A stretch of 41,475 bases of DNA, from the IMG/VR virus record IMGVR_UViG_3300037838_000055, positions 1 through 41,475 of that record; one strand, given 5' to 3'. The number at the start of each line of letters is the position of its first letter. Within the stretch, counting starts at the first letter, position 1. The position numbers and the translations under genes are program-made. This document shows, piece after piece, positions 16,206 to 25,600 of this stretch. The stretch comes from a virus. The notes below the pieces were generated by a model. It was not told the DNA's origin and did not search any database. It worked only from the letters and a program-made list of their open reading frames with translations.

Positions 16206-17455
16206 TCTCTAACCCATTAAAAATTGGAACAGTAATCTCTAATGACGATATTAGTCGTTCGGGACAGTTTAAAGTATCCTTTGATACGCAGACAGGAAAG
16301 AACCCTAAGGGAGAGTGGGTGAGATATGTAACTCCTTTTGGTAATAATAAGGCTGCTTTTGTAGCTATCCCGCTGCCGGGAAGCGTTGTAGTTTGTGCAA
16401 AAATGGATGTTCCTGGTAGGTCAGGGGACATCTCTAAGGGCTGGTTTTACATGGGCTCTGTTATGGGAGTAATTCCCGGCTTAAATAATAAAATTGATTT
16501 TGAGCCTGATGTTCCTCCCGTAGATGCTGATATGGGGATGACAGGTGATGAATATGTTGAAAAGGAAACTCCAGGAACGCATGGAATGAGAAAGGGGGAT
16601 CGGGCTGCGGTAATTAGCAAAAAAGAACGAAGTCCTTGGCCTCTTAGATTTAGAGATATGTATGATGGTAAGGCGTTAGTACCTGAAAAGATTGGACTAC
16701 ACGGCTTGCGAGAAGATACTTTAATGATTACCAACCGCTACCGAGGTAATAAGGCAAACGACCCCTTCCAGCAGCATGAAACGGTTCTTAGAAGCGGATC
16801 AGGTAAGAAATTAGCCTTAGTAGACAGCCCTATTGTTGATGGGTTAGTTTACTCTAACGAGCATAAGGGGAAAAACTTCTTTATCTGGAGTACAGGTAAT
16901 AGTAAGATGAGCCCTTTCGCCGCAGGAGAAGTACACCTAAGAACACACGGTCCTATTAATACTTATACTCTAGAGTCCAATATCCATACTTGGGTTGAAG
17001 AGGGTAGGAATATTGAAACAGAGAACAGGGCAACGGGTTCCTTTGCCCCAGCAGCTACGGTAAACTCTGGAGGGCTTACCCCCACCGCAGATCCTAGACA
17101 TACCATCACTACTTCTAGTGGAGGGTACAAAGCAGAGAGAAAGGGGAATTGGGGGAACGAAGATTGGGGGTGTGTTAAAACTTGGTCACACCATAACAAT
17201 GTTTCTGTAAGTGCTATGGCTCCCGACTCCGTGATCCACTTTCACACTACTGGAGCGGAAAGTAAGGTTATCATTGATTGTGCGGGAACGGTAGATATTA
17301 TAGCAGCTAAAAAGCTTACTATACAAAGTGATGAGGAAGTAGAAATTAACGCTCCTATAGTAGATATTAATGGATCGAATACGGTCTTTATAGATGGGGG
17401 TCCAAATATTCAATTAAATATGCCCCATGAAACAGGAGGAGCATATATTCCATAG
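16202..17455 (+). CDS. gp5-like baseplate spike protein without lysozyme domain
   Basis: A 417-residue protein. The N-terminal OB-fold-like part (about 1-90) contains KIGTVISNDDISRSGQFKVS, a Val-Arg-Tyr-Val-Thr-Pro-Phe segment and IPLPGSVVV, as in gp5/VgrG-type spikes. The end is a beta-helix pattern (TVDIIAAKKLTIQSDEEVEI then NAPIVDINGS) that would form the trimeric needle. Between them there is no lysozyme segment of the T4 gp5 kind (no Glu-x8-Asp-x5-Thr type motif was seen). The spike pierces the outer membrane during contraction. The ATGA overlap with the hub gene suggests coupled synthesis of hub and spike. Confidence 0.78.
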   Translation: MISNPLKIGTVISNDDISRSGQFKVSFDTQTGKNPKGEWVRYVTPFGNNKAAFVAIPLPGSVVVCAKMDVPGRSGDISKGWFYMGSVMGVIPGLNNKIDFEPDVPPVDADMGMTGDEYVEKETPGTHGMRKGDRAAVISKKERSPWPLRFRDMYDGKALVPEKIGLHGLREDTLMITNRYRGNKANDPFQQHETVLRSGSGKKLALVDSPIVDGLVYSNEHKGKNFFIWSTGNSKMSPFAAGEVHLRTHGPINTYTLESNIHTWVEEGRNIETENRATGSFAPAATVNSGGLTPTADPRHTITTSSGGYKAERKGNWGNEDWGCVKTWSHHNNVSVSAMAPDSVIHFHTTGAESKVIIDCAGTVDIIAAKKLTIQSDEEVEINAPIVDINGSNTVFIDGGPNIQLNMPHETGGAYIP

Positions 17456-17463
17456 GATAAATT

Positions 17464-20400
17464 ATGGCTAGTTGGGATTTTTCAAAAGCAGCAGGGATTA
17501 TTACAACATCCCCTACCCCTATATTGGACGCTCTTTCCGTTCAATATGGGGTGCCTCAGTGTATGTTGGATATGGCTAAAGATATATTAGCCGCCTTTCC
17601 TTCTCCTGTCTTGAATTCTATTCAAGCAGGAATTCAAAATGGCAAGGATAAAGCAGATGAGATGATGAAGGATATCATGCGTCGAATCTTTCTGGATTCT
17701 GGTATTGTGGAGTATGATACCGACTTGGGACGGTTCGTATTCGTGTCCAGTTCCTCTAACTTAGGGGTTGAGCAGGATATGCTGCAAGGGTTGAACAACC
17801 TGTATGGGCTTGGAACTATTTTAGGTTTTGGAGCGCAAGCATGGGTAATTGGGGAGACGGCTTTATCCCAGATTAATCAGATTAAGTCTTGTATTGATAA
17901 GTGGAAGACTTTTGAAACCTTGCAAAAAGGTCCCTCTGCTATAGCAGATAAAATTGCAGGATTTCAAGCCCTTGATCCAATTACAGGGGAAGTTCTAACA
18001 GAATACTTCGCTCCTCCCCCAGCAGCGGAAGCCGCTAGTTTAGTCTTTGACCAGACTAAAGCTACACTTGAAGCGGCTGTAGGGTTCGCCAATAAGGCCG
18101 ACGAGCAAATTCAAAATATTAGAGAGATTACTCAGGCAAGAGCGAAAGATCCTGAGAATAATCCTGAACCAGCTTTCTGGGGAGGTATGGTAAACACAAC
18201 TCCTAATAGTCCATGGGAAGGACAAACCCTAACAGAAGCATTGTCTGGAGCAACTACTTTTAATATTTTAGAAGGGTTAGATGTAGATGCTAATGGTAAT
18301 CCTATTTTGCCCCCCTCTGCATTAGGTGAAATTTTTGATCCCTTTACTGATGTTCTTACCTCTAGTGATGTAGGTCCCCCTGTTTCTGTTAGGGGGCAGT
18401 ATTTACAATCCCAAACTGGAATGTATTATAATGCCTATGGAGGAGGTATTAATATTCCACAGGTATCGTCTCTAGATGCATACGGAAATGTAGTTTGGAA
18501 AGATGGATGTATTACAGGTATTATTAATGCTATTTATTGGGACGAAGCAGGTGATCCAATTGCAGGAACAGGTGTTCCCCCAGAAGGACTTAGGTGGTTG
18601 CTGGAGCAGAATCCTAATATTGGGGGTAAAGGAAAAGCTGTAACTTGGGCAACTTTTAATACCTGGGCTGATACTGTATTTGATATTAAGCATATTGATG
18701 AAAGCCCTTTGATGCAGGGATTCTATGAACAAGACCACTTCCTACAAGTTATTTTAGATCAACGCAACAGAAATATTTATGATCTGTCTTCTTATATTAC
18801 TAACCTTAAAGTAGAGGGATATGGAGAGGACTCAGCGCAAGTAGTTAATCAAAGACAGATATTGTATTCTAAAATTGCTGATCACGATAGTAAAATTAAT
18901 AGAAGAAAAAAGCAAATTGAAGTTCATGTTATATTAGCTCCAGAAGACAGGCCAGCGGTGGCTGGTGCTATACCTATTAATAATTTAGAGGATTTAGATG
19001 GGGCGAAGTTAGCTATTCAAAAAGCACTTCAAGAGAGGATTATGTTTAATCCTGGCGAGGTGTCAGGTGCTGTTTTACCCCTTTGTCCTACTTTTATTAA
19101 GAGTGCTATCCCTCAAGATACTTTTACGGTTGAAGAATTAATGGTGCCTCCTATTGGTGTGGGAGGTATTATTACCTCAGACCCACAAGCAAGTGGAACT
19201 AGCGGGACTTACTTAGCTCTCAACGATCAAATAACTACCAAGAGTTTAGTAGCTATTTATAATTTCTTAGATGCAGACATAGTTTTACCTGACTCCAATA
19301 ATTATTTTACTGTTAACTGTGCTACAAGCTCTACTTCCGCAGCACCAGCGCAAATAGTTGCCTCCTCTATTGCTAGTATGTTCCCCTCTGGGGTGGGAAT
19401 TCCTTATTTCAGAGGAATGTGTAACACTTTTTCTGGGGTAAATGGAAGTACTAAGGCTTCAAGATATCCAAATAATCTGGAATATTTATATAACGCCTAT
19501 AGACCTTTAGGTTATGCGCTTCTAAAACAAGGGGAACCAGATATTGATAACTTCCTATATGCAAGTGGAGGGGCTACCTTCCAAACTTGGATGCATGTTC
19601 CAGACTTAGATCAAGAGAATGGTGAGGGGTGGGCTGCGGATAAATCAGTATCAGCACTTCATAGGGTTGTTTTAGGGTGTGAGAATAGAGGTGGAAGCTT
19701 CTCTTCCGCAGACCCCTTATTAGCTCAAGGTCCCCAATATGGGAATACTGTCAGAGGTTTATTAATGGGCTTTACTAGAGACAGGCGATTAACTCAGGGG
19801 ACTGCACCCTCTAATAATCCCTCCGAGAACACACTTGCCCAAGGACTTCAGTTTTATATGAGTCCTACTCAAAGTATTAATACTAGTTGTGTATCCTTCT
19901 TAGCAGCATCTGCTAATGTTGCTTACTGTCCTCAGGATGAGGTTCCTCCTAGTGGTTATCATGGTTTATATATTGACACATCAACAACTGTAGGGGGTAT
20001 TAAGTTTGGAGATGTATCCTCTAACTTTATGCAGGTTACTGTAACCATAGATTATGCTAACAAAGAAGTTGCTTTCTGGCTTAATGGACAGTTAATGACT
20101 ACAAGCTCTACTTCCTATGTTTTTGGAGTAGAAGGTCCTCCTAATATTCCCAGTATGGTGGACTCCTCATCTTTCTCTTATAGTAGTCTTTATGATGGGA
20201 AGTTAGCTTATAATCCCCCTCTTTACCCTCCTCACTCAGTTGGACAAACCTCCTTCTGGTATTGGGGTGGTCCTACACCGAAAGGAAACGGGGGCGTTTT
20301 AATGACCCCTTGGATTATTGGAGGAGGATATACTGATGGTATGTCAGCTAAGGCTTTACCACAGTATGTTGCTGGATCTAATGATGGCTCTAATTTTATG

Positions 20401-20541
20401 GGTGGGAAATGGGGAGGAAAGAAAAGCGGTTTATATGGACATCTTGGTAGTGTGAAGCTATATAAGAGAGCCCTCACCGCTGCTGAAATTAGTAAAAACT
20501 ATGAAGCTCAACGAGGTTTTTTCGAGAATATTAAAATCTAA
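17464..20541 (+). CDS. Large baseplate-region protein with C-terminal LamG-like lectin domain
   Basis: A 1025-residue protein with an unrecognised first part of about 600 residues that begins with helices. The last 330 or so residues read like a laminin-G/concanavalin-type sandwich: FMQVTVTIDYANKEVAFWLN followed by GQLM, and an end GHLGSVKLYKRALTAAEISK with the usual Asn-Tyr ending of LamG-type domains. Such domains bind sugars, so it may recognise the host surface or strengthen the baseplate. It stands between the spike and the gp25-like gene, an uncommon place for a lectin-like protein. The domain call is from pattern only. Confidence 0.65.
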   Translation: MASWDFSKAAGIITTSPTPILDALSVQYGVPQCMLDMAKDILAAFPSPVLNSIQAGIQNGKDKADEMMKDIMRRIFLDSGIVEYDTDLGRFVFVSSSSNLGVEQDMLQGLNNLYGLGTILGFGAQAWVIGETALSQINQIKSCIDKWKTFETLQKGPSAIADKIAGFQALDPITGEVLTEYFAPPPAAEAASLVFDQTKATLEAAVGFANKADEQIQNIREITQARAKDPENNPEPAFWGGMVNTTPNSPWEGQTLTEALSGATTFNILEGLDVDANGNPILPPSALGEIFDPFTDVLTSSDVGPPVSVRGQYLQSQTGMYYNAYGGGINIPQVSSLDAYGNVVWKDGCITGIINAIYWDEAGDPIAGTGVPPEGLRWLLEQNPNIGGKGKAVTWATFNTWADTVFDIKHIDESPLMQGFYEQDHFLQVILDQRNRNIYDLSSYITNLKVEGYGEDSAQVVNQRQILYSKIADHDSKINRRKKQIEVHVILAPEDRPAVAGAIPINNLEDLDGAKLAIQKALQERIMFNPGEVSGAVLPLCPTFIKSAIPQDTFTVEELMVPPIGVGGIITSDPQASGTSGTYLALNDQITTKSLVAIYNFLDADIVLPDSNNYFTVNCATSSTSAAPAQIVASSIASMFPSGVGIPYFRGMCNTFSGVNGSTKASRYPNNLEYLYNAYRPLGYALLKQGEPDIDNFLYASGGATFQTWMHVPDLDQENGEGWAADKSVSALHRVVLGCENRGGSFSSADPLLAQGPQYGNTVRGLLMGFTRDRRLTQGTAPSNNPSENTLAQGLQFYMSPTQSINTSCVSFLAASANVAYCPQDEVPPSGYHGLYIDTSTTVGGIKFGDVSSNFMQVTVTIDYANKEVAFWLNGQLMTTSSTSYVFGVEGPPNIPSMVDSSSFSYSSLYDGKLAYNPPLYPPHSVGQTSFWYWGGPTPKGNGGVLMTPWIIGGGYTDGMSAKALPQYVAGSNDGSNFMGGKWGGKKSGLYGHLGSVKLYKRALTAAEISKNYEAQRGFFENIKI

Positions 20542-21044
20542 TGGCAACTACTAGCACACATAACAGGTATGGAGTACCCGTAAGCGAAGGAGCCCTAAAG
20601 GGGAGTGCCTCTCAATATAAGAAGAGGTATGGATTAGCTTACCCCCTTATCAGGAGCCTAGACGGTGCTGTTGTTGAGAGGAGTACTTTAAAGAAGGTGA
20701 CTAGTCAGGGGGGCTACTTTCAAAAGTGTTCTGGACTAGCTTTGATTAAGAATAATCTTAGACAATTGCTTTTAACTGAAAAAGGAGAGAGAGTGATGCT
20801 TCCTGATTATGGGCTGTCTTTAAGGAAGTATGTATTTGAACCTTTGGATGAAGTTACATATTTTTTAATCAAAACGGATATATTAAAAACTTTATATAAA
20901 TACTTTAGGGTAGTTAAAGTTTTAACAGTAGCCGTAGGGTCCACGGAACAGCAGTCCGATAGAGGAGAGTTAATCATTAAACTTACTCTTCAGTTAGTAA
21001 ATGACGATAAAGACATTTTTGATATAGAGGTAAATATAAACTAA
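20541..21044 (+). CDS. 25: gp25-like baseplate wedge protein
   Basis: A 167-residue protein of the gp25/GpW type: a helix with LIKNNLRQLLLTEKGERVML, then PDYGLSLRKYVFEPLDEVT, which is the family's key Pro-x-Tyr-Gly and x-Phe-Glu-Pro region, then a beta-rich tail (ELIIKLTLQLVNDDKDIFDI). In T4, gp25 joins the wedge to the sheath. It is followed by gp6-like and gp7-like genes in the standard order, and the junctions on both sides are one-base TAATG overlaps. Confidence 0.9.
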   Translation: MATTSTHNRYGVPVSEGALKGSASQYKKRYGLAYPLIRSLDGAVVERSTLKKVTSQGGYFQKCSGLALIKNNLRQLLLTEKGERVMLPDYGLSLRKYVFEPLDEVTYFLIKTDILKTLYKYFRVVKVLTVAVGSTEQQSDRGELIIKLTLQLVNDDKDIFDIEVNIN

Positions 21045-22651
21045 TGGTATTCTCAGGAACAACAACTACAGATTTCATGAAGCTTGTTACTATCCCGGAT
21101 AGGAAGAAGCAACAATATATTGATTTTGCAGCAGATGATTTTTATTCAATTAGAAAAGATTTAATTGGGTATATAAAATCGGTATACCCCTTGGATTATC
21201 AAAACTTTTCTGAGTCTGATTTAGGATTAATGTTAATAGAGCTTGTATCTTATATGGGCAGCGTGTTCTCTTTAAAGGGAGACATGTTAGCTAATGAAAA
21301 TTATTTAAGGACAGTAAAAACTAGAGAAAATCTTAAAAAATTATTGGAGCTTATTGGAGTTGATATGCGGGGTCCATTATCTGCCGCTGCTGCTGCTAGA
21401 CTCACAGCAAATACTACCCCTCCTGAAGAGGACTTTCCTCTACTTGTTACTCCGTCTTCTAGAGTATTTTCAATTATTTCCAAAGAAGATGGGGCACCTG
21501 TAAATTACACTTTGTATAAGATTGTAAATAATACTATTTCGGATATTACTTCTCCTAACGCAACTTTTGAATTAAAGGGAGACGAAGCTGATAACGCAGC
21601 AAGTTCTGTTTTTACTAATGTAGCTATACTTGAAGGAGCTATGAGTGTTCAAAAAGGAACTTTTGATACCTTAGAGGGTAATAAACGAATTGCTTTAACA
21701 GACTCTCCAATTATTGAGGGAAGTGTTCAAGTGTTTATTAGTACTGGTAATAAAGAGGATGAGTCTAATGGAGCATACAGACAGGTCGAAAGACTATTTG
21801 CAGCCTCTGGCATAAACGACAGAGTTTTTCAAGTTATTTACGGGGATAACTATACGGCTACTCTCCTTTTTGGGGATGGTGTAACGGGTATTTCTCCTCC
21901 TGCGGGAGCAACCTTTACAATAGTGTATAGAGTGGGAGGAGGAAGTAGAGGAAATATAATAGGAGGGGCTATCAATATTACTACTACAGTCGAGTCCTCG
22001 GATGGTAACACTTTTCATCCCTTCATTACAGAAAACATTACTCCAGCAACAGGGGGTCAAGATGCGGAGACGGCTGAACATGCTAAAAAGTATGCCCCTC
22101 TTACCTTTAAACGACAGGATAGGGTAGTAACCCTAGAAGATTACATTGCTATTGGAAACACTTTTAGAAGTAAACAAGGTACGGTAGGTAAAACTACTGC
22201 TGCGGTAAGAGATGCTTTCTCCTCTGCTAATGTTATTGATGTGTATACTTTAGAAAAGGCATCAGATCATACTCTTCAAAAGGCTTCTACTACATTTAAA
22301 AAAGACTTGTTGGAAGAGATTGAACCTAAGAAAATGTTAACAGATGAAGTGGTAGTTGTGGACGGTCTAATCAGAACCTTAGACTTAGTAGTTACTATTA
22401 GAATTGATGAGGAGTTAGAGCCAATCGCAGGAACGATTCAACAAGAAGTTGCTGAGATTATTATGAACTTTTTTAATGTAGATAACTTTGATTTCGGAAA
22501 ACCCTTCATAACTAGTGAGCTAAATCGAGATATTTTTAATTTGGATAAAGTACGATACGCTACTGTAGATAATCTCCCAGAAGTAACTAATGTTGATTTC
22601 CATGAGATTATTCAACTTAATAACTTTACAATTAATACGATAACGGTGTAA
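21044..22651 (+). CDS. 6: gp6-like baseplate wedge protein (baseplate J family)
   Basis: A 535-residue protein. The N-terminal part YPLDYQNFSESDLGLMLIEL then VSYMGSVFSLKGD is usual for gp6/gpJ. The core motif LLFGDGVTGISPPAGATFTI then VYRVGGGSRGN is the best sign: Gly-Asp-Gly-x2-Gly, Pro-x-Gly-Ala and Tyr-Arg-x-Gly-Gly-Gly. The second half includes a beta-alpha unit (TLDLVVTIRIDEELEPIAGT) and ends in a conserved-looking tail. Dimers of gp6 form the ring that joins neighbouring wedges. Confidence 0.9.
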   Translation: MVFSGTTTTDFMKLVTIPDRKKQQYIDFAADDFYSIRKDLIGYIKSVYPLDYQNFSESDLGLMLIELVSYMGSVFSLKGDMLANENYLRTVKTRENLKKLLELIGVDMRGPLSAAAAARLTANTTPPEEDFPLLVTPSSRVFSIISKEDGAPVNYTLYKIVNNTISDITSPNATFELKGDEADNAASSVFTNVAILEGAMSVQKGTFDTLEGNKRIALTDSPIIEGSVQVFISTGNKEDESNGAYRQVERLFAASGINDRVFQVIYGDNYTATLLFGDGVTGISPPAGATFTIVYRVGGGSRGNIIGGAINITTTVESSDGNTFHPFITENITPATGGQDAETAEHAKKYAPLTFKRQDRVVTLEDYIAIGNTFRSKQGTVGKTTAAVRDAFSSANVIDVYTLEKASDHTLQKASTTFKKDLLEEIEPKKMLTDEVVVVDGLIRTLDLVVTIRIDEELEPIAGTIQQEVAEIIMNFFNVDNFDFGKPFITSELNRDIFNLDKVRYATVDNLPEVTNVDFHEIIQLNNFTINTITV

Positions 22652-25600
22652 TGGCAAGAAGGAAGATTACAAGAACTAAGTTTAGCGATCAAGGGGTAAT
22701 CATTCCTGAGGTCGTTGCTGTAGTATCCGCAAAGGATAAAAATGTTGATCTTAATACTCCGCAAAAATATTTTAAGAGAAACTACTTAGATGCTATCCGT
22801 ACTGTAATCCCTCCTTTTTACTTGTCTGAAGAGAAGGATATTAGCGGGACGCATGTTTCATATCCCAACCAGCTTATTAATTCTCACATTTTAGCAAACG
22901 CCAATCAGGCTACAATTCTTCCTGTATCTTCTTTGGGGGGCGATGAGTCTCTTTCTTCTATTGGAAGCCCATCAGGGTTTGCTAAGTTCTTTCATAAGAC
23001 CTATTCCCCTGCTTCTATTTCTCCTGATGACTTTGAAAGAAATATTCTTTTTAAATTAGGGAAAGCTTATAAAGGGTTTTCTACAAGTACTGCTTTTCAA
23101 AATTATGTAAGTGGAACCTTGCTTCCGTCAATTCCTAGCCTAAGTGATGCAGATATTAACTTGGCTACGACTACAGCAAGTGCTTTTGATAACACCTCTT
23201 CTGGAACCTATTCTTATCTTGTTAAAAACTTAGGGTGGCTATACTTCTTAAATCGTAATGGGTCCGAGGAATTTACCCCCTCTACTGCGGTAGCAGAGTT
23301 GATGACCCAGACATTTTACAGGGGACAACCCGTTGTCTTAGAAGATTTAATCAACATTTATCAAGAACATCTGTGGAAGGGGCAAGCCTCCTTCGGACTT
23401 ACAGAAAAGATTATTCCCACAGATTATGTATCGTCTTTAGTTGTAAGCTCTAATACCAATACGAGTGGTTCTCAATTACTTGATAGACTAAAGATTCTTA
23501 ATACTATTAATTACTCTCCCCATTATGTGGATAGCCCCGATATAAAGATTGAAGAAGCGTTCACTACTTTCTTTGATACTTCAACGACATTAGAAATTGG
23601 GACTCTTATTACAGATACGGAGGAAGCAGGACCTTTAGCCAGATTCTTACAAGCTATGTCCTTCTCTTTTGCAGACAGACTTACGGAACAAGATGAGATA
23701 GGTATTCTATATGACATTGGGAAGTGTCCTGATGAGTTTCTAGAGCTTCTAGCCGAGTTAATTGGTTGGAGATTTATAGGTGCTGACTTTGATAAGTGGC
23801 GCGTACAGTTACGCAATGCTGTTGAAATTTATAAGATGAAGGGAACTAGAAGGTCCATTCAAATTCTAATGGATACTTTATTCTCTACTGGAATATTCAA
23901 TGTTACCTCTAGTGATACTTTATCCGAGCTTTGGGAGTCGTATGTACCAGACCTTATGTATTATGCGTTAGCTACAAGCTCTGCTGCATTTCAAAAACTA
24001 GGTAGTACCTATACTGAAAAGGTAGCAACTCAATTTGGTATACCGCATTATAGTAATAAGAGCATGGATCTTAATATCAAATATGCTGTAGATAAGATAA
24101 TGTTTGATTTAGTAAGAGACTTTCCTAGTTCTTTTCTTTTAGTAGGAAAACGGTTCCCCACTCCTGAGTTCGTTTATTCTGGAACAACCGTTGTGTACAA
24201 TGGACCTTACCATTTAATGAGCCCCAACGGGGAGACTGACCCTTATTGGATGACTGGGAGGGTACATGAGTCTTCCTCCCTTGCTTTAGATTTTAGGTAT
24301 GATCCAGACTTTACTTTTGTGTATAGGAATCATTTAAACTATATCCCTCCTTATGAGAAACGACAGTACTATACACAATCTCTATTAACTACACCTATGG
24401 TTGATAGGATAGAGTTTTATCTAAGGTGTTATGGTTGTGATGCTTCGTTTGCTAAAGAAGTAACCGATTATATTAGAACCCATACTAGCACGACTGTTAA
24501 TGTTGATCAAGTTTTAAATAACTTCTTATTGTTTACTAAAAAGAAAACCTATCCCCCCAATTATGCTACTATTCTTCAAGATGTAACAAAGCAAAGAACC
24601 CCAGATCCCGCATCCTTATTGTCTTTGTGGAATGGGAAGTCTTCTCACTTCCTTATGTCTTTGGATGCTAGTTCTTTTGATTTTAAAACTAAGAGTTTTG
24701 GTTATAATACTTCTTATGGAATATCAAAGATTATGCCTATCTTAGATCAGGTTATCCCTGCTCATGCTATCCCAGAGATTCTTTTGAATGTCTCAAGCGT
24801 AGCTGATGTTTTAGATGCTTTAGGGGATAACGACTGTAGAGAATGGCGACCTAATTTTGATGATCTTTACGAGGGTTCTTCCACAGTTACTACGGGCTTT
24901 GGTGTGTGTGCGGTTAACATGGCTGCCCTTGCGGCAGCAAATAGTATTACCCCTCATCGTTTTAAGAGGTTCCAAGCAGATAATGTAACTGATGTTCTTT
25001 TATCAGGCAACACTTTTCAAGCTGTTGGGGACTCTAATAGAAACTCTTTGCGTAGGAGAAACTTTCATAACCTTCTTCCTGAAACAAAAATGTTCACAAG
25101 GAATGGAAGAAACAACCCTGGAAGTTTAGAGTTATCTAGTCCTTATTACTCTTCAGGGGTGGGATACCTTCCCTTAGGGTTTATGCCCTCTTCTTTAAGA
25201 TATAAAGAAGTAGCACTATCACAGAATAAAAACGACTACGGCATTGGGTCACTCTTATCAGATAATGTTGATCCTGTATGGGATATCTGCCAGAACTTAA
25301 CTTCCCCAAGTTCTATGTTTGGGTATGATATTAGTAATACTTTTGCTTCTAGAGCTAAACAAAATGTGGCTTCCTCCGATTGTAATACTTATGGAAGACG
25401 AGGACAACTACAAGAAATTATGTATGTTATGAATACTTTTCATGATAAGGAGAAGTATCTTCAAGCAAGCTCTATAGTTTCTGGCTACTATGATGAGGGG
25501 GGAATAATTGATCCTACTTGGCCTACTAGCAGTATACTATTAACTCCCAATGATTTAAGTTCTTGGTATGCAGAAAAAGCTGTGTATAAGGGTTTGGATA

